The notes: generated by a model from the sequence alone, not told the origin. A stretch of DNA of 64,000 nucleotides from Aricia agestis (GCF_905147365.1 NC_056428.1:20366001-20430000), one strand, 5' to 3'. Numbered from the stretch's first letter, positions 31,325 through 40,975 are shown. Numbers and translations are program-made.

Positions 31325-31975
31325 TTTTAGAAACGTTAGACATGTATTAGGTAAAAAGAGAAGCTTAGCAACTATACCAAAATTAGGCGCATGCAACTTG
31401 AAGTTTGGAGATCGGGACACTAGACTTAGGTATTTTGACTAGACACCAGATATTTTAGATCACTAATATAATAGTAATACGCACAATACGTATTTCGCAT
31501 TAGCATAATAATCACCTTAATATTGCGAAAACCATGTAATTTAAGCGTTGAGAAAATACAATTACATCTTTCATAATGTAGGACAAGATTTTTAAGTAAT
31601 GATAATAATAGGGCTATATTAAAAATGTTCTCAGTATTTTGGCCAAGACAAACGCGCGTAATTGTTTAATTGAAAAAGGTCTTTGAGTGTCCTGCTAAAA
31701 TAATTTCCTTTTACAAAGGTAAGTGCTTATTCAAGACCATCATCAGACGACAACATAGTTTGATAAAGAATTTTGAGTCCGTCCATAAAGTACAAGTGTA
31801 CATGTCCTTCACGAAACTGACGAAACTGAAAAACGTTTACGCCGTTCACGCTCAATTTGGCTTAAAACTGTACTTTTCAAACTTGAAAAAAATCATCAAA
31901 CACTTATCTTTATAAAAATGTTGATTACTTATTTTTATAGGAAATTTCGCTGTCTATATAGTTAGTAGAGAAAAA
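31325..31975. other. Unassigned AT-rich stretch
   Basis: An 81-codon ORF at 31670-31915 has no recognisable domain. Nothing else is seen. Confidence 0.4.
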
Positions 31976-31982
31976 TAAAAAA

Positions 31983-32316
31983 TCGGCCAAGTGCGAGTCG
32001 GACTCGCGCACGAAGGGTTCCGTACCATTATAGAGCAAAATTAGGCCAACATTTGTGTTCTTTGTATGGGATCCCCTCGTATTTTTTTATTTAATGTTAA
32101 TATTATTATTAAATATTAAAGTATACATAAAACTAAGGATTGTGTGAAAAATTCCTACTAAAAAAAACCTACCTGTTGCTATTATTGATATCTAAGAGCA
32201 AAAAAGGCCAAAAAATCACGTGTGTTGTATGGGAGCCCCCCTTAAATTTTAATTTTATTTTGTTTTTAGTATTTGTTGTTAATTACCGTTCTTGAGTTAC
32301 AGCCTGGAGACATACA
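31983..32316 (+). repeat. Family A repeat, 3' truncated
   Basis: A near-consensus head (CGGCCAAGTGCGAGTCGGAC, CACGAAGGGTTCCGTACCAT, TATAGAGCAAAATTAGG) and GGAGCCCCCC, TTTTTAGTATTTGTTG. It stops in the tail at AGCCTGGAGACATACA, so the GACA array and GGAACCCT are missing. About 95% similar by eye to 61633-62072. Confidence 0.85.
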
Positions 32317-32821
32317 TTTTTTTACCTATTTATTTAACTTAATTCAATAATAGCTTCATATCATAGAAAAATACTTTAATTTAAAAAAAAGTTTTTAAAT
32401 ATCAACAAATCTTTTGTTTTTTTTCTACAAATATTTTAAAACTACTAATAAATCGCAATACTATCAATTCTCGTATCGTCATTGGCTCTTAATACTTAGG
32501 CAAAGTTTCGAATTACATAATTAGACTACTGGAGATAGGTAAAAATCGTGCTCAAGGAGCCCAAGCTAATAAAACCGTGTTAAAAAATGTTGGTTACTTT
32601 AAAACTTAACCCGACTATCCACCAAGTACCAACGCTTTTGTTTCATCTGCAATAAGTGTCGCAAAATTGTCCCAAACAAAATGATTCCGCGGGGGAATCA
32701 CGTGATGAAAAACACGACGTGAGATGTATTCACGAGGCGTCGGCACGCTGCGGGAAATATTGTGTTTAGCTGGTTTAAAAATGGTATATTTGGTGCAAAA
32801 AATGTGTACGTATATTATATG

Positions 32822-33351
32822 TTTTACATTACGGCTAGCTGTTTTAAAAAACAGGGCTGTTTTGTAATGCGGCGATTTATCGATTAGCCGGATTAAATAC
32901 GGCTGAATGAAAATTCGCCGGAATGTATTCGGCGCCATACGTTCTACAAAACGGCTAGCCATAACGTAATAAAGTGAAAGATAAGTCGATTCTTTGACAG
33001 TTTTTAGTTCCGATTCCTAATACTCTTAGCGCTGCCTGTGTCATAGCAACAATGGCGTTGGATACCGAAAAAGTGTTGCTAAGTTGCGAAGTTTTTCAAC
33101 AACAAAGAAAACAGTAAATTCAGAACAATTAACAGGTGAAATTTAAAAATTTCTATTATTCTCGATGTAAAACAGTAAAGAAAAAACCGGTACGAGGAAA
33201 GTACGATGCAGCTTGACGTGGGCCGCCGCGCCTTATTTAAGAACGTATCGCAATGACAATCCGGCTAATCGTTAAACCGCCGCATAACAAAATGGCCCTG
33301 TTTTTTAAAACAGCTAGCTAGCCTAACTAGCTAGCTAGCCGTAATGTAAAA
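32822..33351. mobile_element. Foldback element with arms of about 75-90 bp
   Basis: The left arm (TTTTACATTACGGCTAGCTG, TTTTAAAAAACAGGGC, CGATTAGCCGG; 32822-32891) pairs with the right arm 33261-33351. The right arm contains an extra CTAGCTAGC-rich duplication. The inside has GTGATGAAAAACACGACG-type sequence just outside the left arm and no convincing ORF. The 115-codon minus-strand ORF at 32615-32962 crosses the arm and is not supported. Confidence 0.75.
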
Positions 33352-33509
33352 CGGCGGATTGTACAAACCGCCTGCGACATATACATACAAATTATGAGGG
33401 TTAATTGTTTTCAATATAGTCAGTCTAGACAGTAGACAGTCTCGGCTAAGACTGACTCAGAGAACCAACAATACTCTCTTATAATATTATACACAAAGGG
33501 TTTTGGCAC

Positions 33510-33657
33510 CATGTCGTTCAAAAGCAGCAAAAAAACTTTTTTTTGTGATTAGTATGGGCGAAGTTATGACGCTGGGGCGCTGGGCCATAAAAATCTAACT
33601 CTATATAAAGAACACATACACATTACACACCCTACCCCTTAGTTTTGTTACAACCTG
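33510..33657. mobile_element. TA-flanked MITE, GTGTAACAAAA family, partial
   Basis: The right end TTAGTTTTGTTACAACCTG before TA and phrases such as TTTGTGATTAGTATGGGCG and CGCTGGGCCATAAAAATC match the family. The left end is lost. Confidence 0.5.
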
Positions 33658-33863
33658 TATATTGCTATATTTGCTGATACAGCCAAGCATTAATTTTCCA
33701 CTTCGCACCTTCATACCTTAACTTGTTACTGATATTTTTGATTCAAGCATAAAGCGTTTTATCTGGCGTTTAGAAGCAGTACTCGTCACGTCGCGTTGTC
33801 AAATAAAATAACAGATTATCGGAGCAGCGCCCGTGCGGGGAATAGCAAGCAGCTAATCGTTAA

Positions 33864-34215
33864 AGCGATTTTGGCTAGGGCTACCACGGTAGGGTTGTCA
33901 CAGGTTAGAAAAAAAATTACTTAATAAATAAACCACCAATAGGTCAAAAATTCTCTATTTAGAAAGTGTACATTTTGATCAAAAAAATATTATCGGACCT
34001 GACAACCCTGTCACAGGTAGGAACCTAAAAAAATGGGGGAAAAGTAAAGGTTATAGAAAAAGTGATGACCGTGTAGCAAACTAGAAGTTTTGGCTAGGGC
34101 TACCACGATACGTCACAGGTAGGATCTTCAAAAAAAGGGAAGAGAATAAAGGATATACAAGAAGAATGATGACCGTGCAGCAAACTAGAAATTTTTGGCT
34201 AGGGCTATCACAGAA
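33864..34215 (+). repeat. Degenerate tandem repeat (unit about 100-115 bp)
   Basis: GGCTAGGGCTACCACGGTAG, TTGTCACAGGTTAG and later TGATGACCGTGTAGCAAACT, AGAAGTTTTGGCTAGGGCTA recur three times (near 33870, 34092 and 34196), with TCACAGGTAGG starting each unit. Diverged minisatellite-like array. Confidence 0.75.
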
Positions 34216-34322
34216 AAGTTGTCACAGGTTGAAAAAAAAATGATTTTTGATCGTGCATAAGTCAGAGATATCTCTCTCGAAGGCATACACTTTTGTGTTT
34301 TGAGAATAAATCAATTGTATTA

Positions 34323-34533
34323 TCCATACTAATAGAATTATAAATGCGAAAGTGTGTCTGTCTGTTCCCGCCCTCTCTTTACGCCCAAACCGCTGGACCG
34401 ATTTTGCTGAAATTTGGCATGGAGATATAGTCCCGGGAAAGGTTTGTTTCGGGATACTTTTTATCCCGAAAAAATGTACGGTTCCCATGCGATAAACGAG
34501 TTTTGGTGCAACGGAGTTGCGGGCGTCATCTAG
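34323..34533 (+). mobile_element. Helitron-like family D, full length (best copy)
   Basis: It starts TCCATACTAATAGAATTATA after A (34322). It ends with the hairpin GCAACGGAGTTGC, then GGGCGTCATCTAG, CTAG at 34530-34533 before T. Intervening GCGAAAGTGTGTCTGTCTG, CGCCCAAACCGCTGGACCG, GTCCCGGGAAAGG and AAATGTACGGTTCCCATGC are in order. 211 bp. Confidence 0.9.
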
Positions 34534-34824
34534 TATTCTATAAGTAGACACTGGTACATACAATCTCATAGTATTGTGGCGGTTTCCACGCTTTTTTCAA
34601 ATTTTACTTTATAACTTTATTAAGAATACATCACAGGCCTAATTTTCAACGGCACACCATTCCTACTTACAACCAGTCACCAGTACCAACGAAATGTATA
34701 GAGAATAGAGATATACAGCAGCCATATGAACACCAAGTGACAACGGAGTGGCGTAGTTTGTAAGAACTAAAACTCCTTAAATAAAGATTAAAAAAAAAAC
34801 ACCAAGTGACTAACTCTCAATTTT

Positions 34825-34870
34825 ATTTCGGTGCAACGGAGTTTTCTAGTATAGTACTCGTAGTCATCTA
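34825..34870 (+). mobile_element. Helitron-like family D, terminal fragment
   Basis: TCGGTGCAACGGAGTTTTCTAG (hairpin plus a CTAG) followed by ACTCGTAGTCATCTAG, i.e. two CTAG-type ends 20 bp apart. Confidence 0.5.
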
Positions 34871-34905
34871 GTATAGTATAAGCCAAACTATATTTTATAA
34901 CAATA

Positions 34906-35086
34906 CTAGCTGACCCGGTAACCGTTGTTTTACCATATAAATTATTTCTTGTGTTAATATATAAAAAGTACATATAAACCTTTTCTCAGGCCTGACGAAA
35001 GTACATACAAAATTTCATTAAAATCGGTTGAGCCGTTTTAGAGGAGTTCGCGCACAAACACTGTGACATGATAATTTTAATATAAT
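34906..35086 (-). mobile_element. Helitron-like family C, minus strand
   Basis: The plus strand starts CTAGCTGACCCGGTAACCG (the inverted 3' end, CTAG 34906-34909). It continues TTTCTCAGGCCTGACGAAAG, AAAATCGGTTGAGCCGTTTT, AGAGGAGTTCGCGCACAAAC and CACTGTGACATGATAATTTT near the 5' end. Confidence 0.75.
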
Positions 35087-35114
35087 CAAAAAAAACGTTT
35101 GCCGGGACAGCTAG
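35087..35114 (+). mobile_element. Solitary Helitron-like family C 3' end
   Basis: ACGTTTGCCGGGACAGCTAG with CTAG 35111-35114, lying between two minus-strand family C copies. Together with the next element it forms a perfect 27-bp palindrome (arms 35090-35116, 35121-35147). Confidence 0.7.
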
Positions 35115-35122
35115 TACCTATA

Positions 35123-35442
35123 CTAGCTGTCCCGGCAAACGTTTTTTGCCATACATAAAGTATTTTGCCCATATTATTTTATTGAAGTGACTAAATAAGT
35201 ATGTTACCATGGCAACGTCCATCGCTATCCCGTTGCACAAACAATGGTCGCCGTCAGTCTCGAGTTGTAATAATTCACTATTCAACAAATGTACTTATCA
35301 ATATAAAAAATAGCCAGTAGCCGATTCTCAGACCTACTGAATATGCATATATAAAATTTGGTAAAAATCAGTAAAGCCGTTTCAGAGGAGTACGGTAACT
35401 AACATTGTGACACAAGAATTTTATATAATAGGTATAAGAAGA
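35123..35442 (-). mobile_element. Helitron-like family C, full length, minus strand
   Basis: The inverted 3' end CTAGCTGTCCCGGCAAACG is at 35123, preceded by A on the plus strand. The 5' end (TC after A on the minus strand) is at 35442. The body matches 7933-8288 in reverse: GACTAAATAAGTATG, TCTCAGACCTACTGAATATG, GTAAAGCCGTTTCAGAGGAG. It carries GTTACCATGGCAAC (35202-35215), an X-box-like palindrome. 320 bp. Confidence 0.85.
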
Positions 35443-35468
35443 TTAGAGAAGCAGAATTACTTAAAATA

Positions 35469-35701
35469 CTACGAATAATAAAAACTAAGGAAAAGTTACT
35501 CCATCAAAAAACATGCTCCACAATACTTGTCAAAAAAGTGCACCTTAGGTACACATTTCAATACATTTGCAATATTTAGGTGACCTTGAGTGGTACTAGG
35601 CTGACGTTACATGCCAGATCAGAAGGAACCAAATTTAAATTAATAATAATTTAGGTGATAGTATATGGGAGTTACGATTCCTTAGTTTTTATTATTCGTA
35701 G
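35469..35701. mobile_element. hAT-like MITE, CTACGAATAATAAAAACTAA family (copy 3)
   Basis: The ends CTACGAATAATAAAAACTAA and TTAGTTTTTATTATTCGTAG are perfect, flanked by identical 8-bp duplications TTAAAATA (35461-35468, 35702-35709). The interior is collinear with the copies at 4992 and 8976 but inverted relative to them. Clearest proof that this family is hAT-type. Confidence 0.9.
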
Positions 35702-35932
35702 TTAAAATATAAATCTTATTGTTATAAAATATAGTTTGATATTATAAAGCAACTCAAAGCTGTAATGCTGCGAGCGGGAAGCAAATCGCTACGGAAGTCA
35801 TTCTCGTCGGTGGAACAATCTGAAAAATATTCACATTTCAACTCACAAGCTACTTTGAGACTGGCTTTTATCAGGAATTTATATGCCACTAGGATCGACG
35901 CTTGGTAGGCTTTAGGTATGTTAGGTCTAACC

Positions 35933-36242
35933 CATAAAGTTAATATACCTAGCGGAATAGAGAAACAAAGGCCTGAGCAAGAGAGATGTCACTATCAGTA
36001 ACACTGCGTGGTAAAAAGAGACGTGTGATACAATACAGCAGCACTCTTTTGACGTCCAGTCGGCACGTGCCGCACGTTGACAATTTAATCTATATATAAT
36101 TTAATCTATATAGAAATCATGTTCAATGATGCTTGTGTAAGTGTATACGTACACATATTTTTACACACAGATGAAACCAATTTCGGTTTCGTTTGACAGC
36201 TCGAGATTGTTGCTCTATTCCGCTAGGTATATTAACTTTATG
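35933..36242. mobile_element. hAT-like MITE, CATAAAGTTAATATACC family
   Basis: The inverted ends CATAAAGTTAATATACCTAG and its complement extend through GCGGAATAGAG and are flanked by identical GTCTAACC (35925-35932, 36243-36250). ATTTAATCTATATA is duplicated in the middle. A second copy starts at 63938 and runs off the window. Confidence 0.9.
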
Positions 36243-36282
36243 GTCTAACCAAATCCAAGTTATGTTGTATCAGATTTCGGTA

Positions 36283-36358
36283 AGGCTAATAACGCACTAG
36301 CGGCCAGGCCGCAGAGGCTAGACCGCGGCGGCCTGGCCGCTAGTGCGCTATTGGCCTT
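36283..36358. repeat. GC-rich palindrome
   Basis: The arm ACGCACTAGCGGCCAGGCCGC (about 36291-36311) and its near-complement GCGGCCTGGCCGCTAGTGCGC (about 36329-36349) enclose GGCTAGACCGCG. The palindrome continues outward as AAGGCTAATA / TATTGGCCTT. Strikingly GC-rich for its surroundings; probably a small MITE. Confidence 0.75.
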
Positions 36359-36769
36359 GTTTTTCGGTTAGCCCGCTGCTGTATCACGTATCTCGCGAAA
36401 GCAAAACGATAACAAAAAATGCGCGAAAATTGCGCAGAAATCGCAATTTCGTATTATGTATGAGCAAAAACAATACGATCGCAATCGAGCGACAATACTC
36501 CCTCCACCGAACAACCAAGGAACTTTTACTTTTTAGGAAGGAAGAAAAATTGCTTCGCTGTTATACATTTTTCGTATCATGTAGGACTTTTGACAGCAAT
36601 ATGCGACCAAGCCCAGGCACTAGAACTATCTGACTCTGAGTTTAAAACCCATTACAAGCTGAGTGAAAAGCCGTTTGTAGAGGTCTGTAATGATCTGAAC
36701 ACAATAGCAAGAATAACAATTTAACTTACAGCACCACTACTATCAAGGTCTTCAACAAGATCGATCTAC

Positions 36770-37090
36770 ACAATATCATAAATGTGAAAATATGTATATC
36801 TATCTGTACACGTCTTCACGCTTTCGAGCTTTAGATGAAAGGTATGCAGATACTTTGAGAAACACTGGAAAGGACGTAGGCACGACAGCAACTATGCTGT
36901 TGTGGAATTACTGTTATAAATGAGTAAGTGTGTGTATGTTATCTGTTCACGCTTTGGTATATCGCTAGTCCATTTTTAAACAATTATTATGAACATTCTT
37001 TGAGCTCTGAGAAATACTTCCGGTGGTTTTTATCCCAAAAAATGTACGGTTCCAACGCGATAAGCGTATTTGCAGGCAACATATAATAAG
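36770..37090 (+). mobile_element. Helitron-like family D, two degraded copies
   Basis: Two successive runs of AAATGTGAAAATATGTATAT / AAATGAGTAAGTGTGTGTATG, each followed by TTCACGCTT and TACTTTGAGAAACACTGG / TTTGAGCTCTGAGAAATAC. The second adds ATCCCAAAAAATGTACGGTT. No CTAG end. Confidence 0.5.
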
Positions 37091-37130
37091 CACATTATAC
37101 GACATGAAACTAATATAGATTAAGTATTAA

Positions 37131-37312
37131 TCTTATATCTTTAAACGAGCAATTCTTATACTCGTATGGAATCGGCTCCAACGATTTTCATGAAATTTAG
37201 TATATAGGGGGTTTCGGGGGCGATAAATCGATCTAGCTTGGAATCATTTTTAAAAAATGTCATTTTATTCGTGTTTTATAGAATACCAAGCAAAGCTCGG
37301 TCAAATAGCTAG
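37131..37312 (+). mobile_element. Helitron-like family F, full length
   Basis: It starts TCTTATATCTTTAAACGAGC after A and ends GCAAAGCTCGGTCAAATAGC then TAG, CTAG 37309-37312 before T. Compared with 10027 it lacks a TATATAAATATATAA stretch. The left hairpin arm has a point change (ACCAAGC). Confidence 0.85.
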
Positions 37313-37812
37313 TTATACATTATACAATTAAGCTTTAAATATTTAAGATAAAACCATTTTGCACCTTCGCTCAGTGACAAAGGTTTAAATTGGGCGCGTA
37401 GCCAACTCATTTAAAAAACTTATGTACTCACATATCCAACTGAGGCCATTTCTTTGTTACGTAAATACAGTTAATTTGCTCCTAGAACGTTTTGTGGTTG
37501 TATTGGCGCTATGTAAGTGACTAAAGAGACAGCAGCCTATGTTGTTTCTTTAGTGAGAACTAAAATTAAGCAATAGTGCTTAAAGAAATCTACGTAATAG
37601 AAAAAACTGAACATCTGCAGCGGTGAGACTGCTTGCAACTGCTAAATAGAGGTCTTAACAAAACTTTATAAACAAAATCTTGTGATAGTTTTGTGCTTTA
37701 CATAATATGTTTTGAAAAAGTTGACGACGTATCACAACCTTCTATACACTTAACGCGAGATTCGCAGCCATGCGAAAGAACAATTAGGTACATACTACTT
37801 ATTAATGTTAAC

Positions 37813-38176
37813 GCCTCCGTGGCCCAGTGGTTAAAGGCGTGGCTCCTGAGTCCTGACTCGGAGGTCGTGCGTTCAATTCATGCTTTGGAAACATGTTGTT
37901 TCCAAGTTTGGTTAGGACAATGCCGGCTGATCGCCTGATTGTCTGTGTAAAATGATCCATGCGTCGGAGGGGCACGCAAAAAGTCGGTCCTGCGCCTGAT
38001 TTCTCGCCAGTCGTATCGGTCTTCCGTCCAACTGGGTTAGGAGAGTAAAAGGAATAGAGAGTGCTCTTATGTACTGCGCACACACTATGGGCACTATAAA
38101 ATTACTCCTGCGTGACTGGCCTGGTTTAATGAAACCGGCAACCTTCACCGAAACCGGTGTGGGAGTTATTATTATT
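37813..38176 (+). mobile_element. tRNA-derived SINE, complete copy
   Basis: The head GCCTCCGTGGCCCAGTGGTT contains box A TGGCCCAGTGG (37820-37830). Box B (GCGTTCAATTC, 37869-37879) has decayed. The body is shared in order with 2912-3276: TTGGTTAGGACAATGCCGGC, ATCCATGCGTCGGAGG, AGTCGGTCCTGCGCCTGA, GTGCTCTTATGTACTGCGC, ACCGAAACCGGTGTGGGAG. The tail is TTATTATTATT. Perfect 12-bp duplications ATTAATGTTAAC (37801-37812, 38177-38188). Confidence 0.92.
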
Positions 38177-38379
38177 ATTAATGTTAACCTCCTTGACGTA
38201 CAAGATGTTAAGGATGGATGGATGATGGAAGGAGGATTTGGAGTCTGGACTCCAGACTCCAGATCCTCGCAAATATAATGCAGTATTTATGTTAAAAAAA
38301 ATGAAACAATTCGAGGTTTATTATCAAGTAAAAAATGCAGCAGGTTCCATTGCGTATACCGTCACAATTTTGGTATTTT

Positions 38380-38438
38380 TTGTCTATTTTTGCTCTTTGC
38401 GGAACCCTTTATGAGCAAGGCTGACTCGTACTTGGCCG
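38380..38438 (-). repeat. Family A repeat, head only
   Basis: The plus strand reads TTTTTGCTCTTTGCGGAACC, then GCTGACTCGTACTTGGCCG, an inverted head without body. Confidence 0.65.
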
Positions 38439-38810
38439 ATTTTTAAGTTAATACGTAGGACAGCAGGTTGTTTTTACGTCTCATATCGCCCATTGCGTAA
38501 AATAGAAACACGATCAACTCGATAGCCGAATAAAACGTGCCATTATAGTAAAAGCCTTTAGCAATACAGCCCGAATGAGAGTATTGCTTTCACGTATTAT
38601 CATCATCATCACCCATAATTATTACAATATAAACTAATTTCTTTTTTAGTACCCGAGAAAAAAAGAGGTAGGTGTTTTAAGGTGACGGACGCCGCGTTAA
38701 AGTAAAAACCGTGTTGAATATGTTTTAGATTGCTTGTTTTCTATGAGAGGCCGGGCCGAGCAAACTAAAACATCCTCCTTCGATGTGTAAAATGTAGACG
38801 CTATGTAACG

Positions 38811-38940
38811 TCAAAACTATTTACCTTCTCCGCTCTTATTATTGCAGCTTGCTGGTCAAACTTCCAACTATATTCAACTAGCCCTGCTCCAATTTTACAA
38901 GCTAAAATAACCTTACCCTGGCCTCGCACTAAAAGATCCA
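38811..38940 (-). CDS. Possible isolated coding exon, function unknown
   Basis: On the minus strand an open frame reads ..LVRGQGKVILACKIGAGLVE then YSWKFDQQAAIIRAEK, followed by AAG|GTAAAT, which fits a 5' splice donor (near 38820). TTTTAG| about 110-120 bp upstream could be an acceptor. The composition (Gly, Ala, Val, Trp, few Asn/Lys runs) differs from the random AT-rich ORFs nearby, and the stretch matches no repeat in the window. I do not recognise the family, and no partner exon is visible. It could equally be a chance frame. Confidence 0.2.
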
Positions 38941-38964
38941 CTGTTTTGTCCAGTCGTAAATAGG

Positions 38965-39135
38965 GTCGAATTGAGGTTATCAATTCGACCCTATTTAAGT
39001 AATACTTTTTTATTGCACTAGGTATTGTTCAACTTAGGGAAAACTACAAGTTTCATCAATATCGGTTCTGTAGTTTTTGAGATAAGAATTTTCATTCTCA
39101 ATTACGTATAATTTTGAAGTCGGCTTTAATTTTTT
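38965..39135 (+). repeat. Dispersed repeat, family R, short copy
   Basis: GAGGTTATCAATTCGACCCT, TAGGTATTGTTCAACTTAGGG, ATCGGTTCTGTAGTTTTTGA and TTTTGAAGTCGGCTTTAATT are collinear with 10395-10702, minus the first 150 bp. Confidence 0.65.
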
Positions 39136-39164
39136 TAATTTACCTATTGCACTAAGCACATTTT

Positions 39165-39319
39165 TATTTAGGGATAAAAAGTATCGTATCCTATGTCCTT
39201 TTCCAATACTCAAAGTATCTCCGTACCAAATTTCAGCAAAATCGGTTCAGCAATTTGGGCGTGAAGAGGTAACAGACAGACAGATAGACACACTTTCGCA
39301 TTTATAATATTAGTATGGA
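39165..39319 (-). mobile_element. Helitron-like family D, 3' truncated
   Basis: Minus-strand start TCCATACTAATATTATAAATG at 39319, then GTCTATCTGTCTGTCTGTTA and TTTGGTACGGAGATACTTTG, breaking off at AAAAAGTATCGTATCC near 39170. Confidence 0.75.
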
Positions 39320-39869
39320 AGTATGGATATGGATGTTTCATCAAATTCATTCCAGACGTTTTAGGGCCTACTTGATTAACAAACCTATCTAGCATAATAA
39401 ATGCATAATAATTACTCGAAAAACATAACCCTCATTTTAGCGCAGTCGGCTAAGACGTAGCTAATAAAATATACATTCTGTATACATTCGGCTTCCCCGA
39501 AGCCAGTTGACTATATGAGTTTAAATTTCCAATGCCACACGATACTTTTCAAAATATTCTTCGTTTAATTTTGTTTCAAAAATAAACGGCTATTGTTATT
39601 TCAGCTTTCAAAAATATTCGATACGAACGGAAATGTTCTTAATACAGTATCTATAAAGAGTGGTTTAAACTTTAAAATACACGTTATATTGCATTATTCT
39701 TTCAATAGAGCTATATCTTTTACTTTTTAAACTATTATTTAATTTTTTTTCTAACCCCAAACCTATAAGATGTTGGGAGTTGAGCTTCAAGGAGTTAAAC
39801 GAAAACATGGGAGTCATAACCATCTCAAAAGACATCAGATGAACCATCCATTCAATTTTTGGACTTTTA

Positions 39870-40517
39870 GGGCCTGTTTCACCACTTTCTGATAAAGTGC
39901 CTAATAGGCTATTCACAACTTTTTAGGGTTCCGTACCTCAAAAGGAAAAAACGGAACCCTTATAGGATCACTTTGTTGTCCGTCTGTCCGTCCGTCCGTC
40001 TGTCAAGACACTTTTTCTCAGGAACGCGTGGAGGTATGAAGCTGAAATTTATATCAATTACTCAGGTCTACTGTCCCTTGAAGCTGTGAAAAAATCAAAC
40101 TTCTAAGCCAACGCAATCAAAAGATACAGCCGTTTATGCCGCAAATTTTCGACACTTGCAAGGGAATCAAAACCTACAGGCTGCTTCCCGTGAACTCAGA
40201 ATCTTGAAATTTGGTACGAAGCAACGTCTTATAGCATAGATAAAGGAAAAATTACGAAAACCATAAATTTTTAGTTACATCACATAATATATTTTTTTTT
40301 AATAATTTTAAACTTACTACCCATTTCCTCATAAACGCGTAGAGGTATTAAATTGAAATTCATACCAAATACTCAGGTCTATAATACCTTTAAGCTGTCG
40401 GAACCCTCGGTGCGCGAGTCCGACTCGCACTTGGCCGGTTTTTTTTACAGATTCTCCATACTTGATCTGTCAAGTTAATTGGTGGATAGCCTTATCAGGA
40501 AGTGGTGAAACAGGCCC
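39870..40517. mobile_element. GGGCCTGTTTCACCACTT MITE split by a family A relative
   Basis: The left part GGGCCTGTTTCACCACTTTC..GGCTATTCACAACTTTTT stops at 39924. The right part resumes ACAGATTCTCCATACTTGAT and ends AGTGGTGAAACAGGCCC at 40517. The uninterrupted copy at 6241-6361 has ACAATATTTTTGACAGATTC across the junction. Confidence 0.8.
39925..40438 (-). repeat. Family A relative with a different body (subfamily H)
   Basis: On the minus strand it has the family A head (CCGGCCAAGTGCGAGTCGGAC, GCGCACCGAGGGTTCCG). It ends with a GACGGACGGACAGACGG array, then GGGTTCCG..GGTACGGAACCCT. The central body (GAGGAAATGGGTAGTAAG, CCTGTAGGTTTTGATTCCC, CACGCGTTCCTGAG) is unlike standard family A. Confidence 0.75.
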
Positions 40518-40693
40518 TAAGACTTCGAAGAAATACTGGTCAGACCACTTGTAATGACTGTGCGATAGCCAGGTTCTGTCTCGCGTAGATCTTGATGTTT
40601 CCGTGGCTTCGACAAGGTAGATACTGTGAAGAGAATCCTTCACCATCATTTTGGGCGCAGCAGTTCCTAAGTACTATCAGAGAACTAGATTCA

Positions 40694-40800
40694 TAGGTAG
40701 TTGGCAGACCTACATAATTTGGGCGTGTTATGTCAAACCCAGCCACGATTAACATTGAGTTGACATAAACCGACCAAATGAGGTCCGCCAACTGCCTAAT
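40694..40800. mobile_element. MITE with TAGGCAGTTGGC ends
   Basis: TAGGTAGTTGGCAGACCTAC and TAATTTGGGCGTGTTATGTC on the left are answered by TTGACATAAACCGACC and AGGTCCGCCAACTGCCTA on the right. Relatives are at 47838-47907 (one end) and 57331-57439. Confidence 0.6.
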
Positions 40801-40975
40801 ATGAATCAACTTCTCTGATATTACATATCCGCGGTGCGCCGTGCGACTGGTTTTAGTTCCAATTACTTGCGAAATGCAGAACGACGTTTCTTGGCGTAAA
40901 GGGCCTGAAGACACCCAGTAAAGTGACGACTGGCAAGACTGTGCTCTCGGCGTAGTTTATTATGGATGTGCTCGG

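Noticed and set aside
32615..32962. 115-codon minus-strand ORF
   Set aside because: Crosses the arm of a foldback element and shows no domain.
34222..34569. 115-codon minus-strand ORF
   Set aside because: Antisense to the full-length Helitron-like element at 34323-34533.
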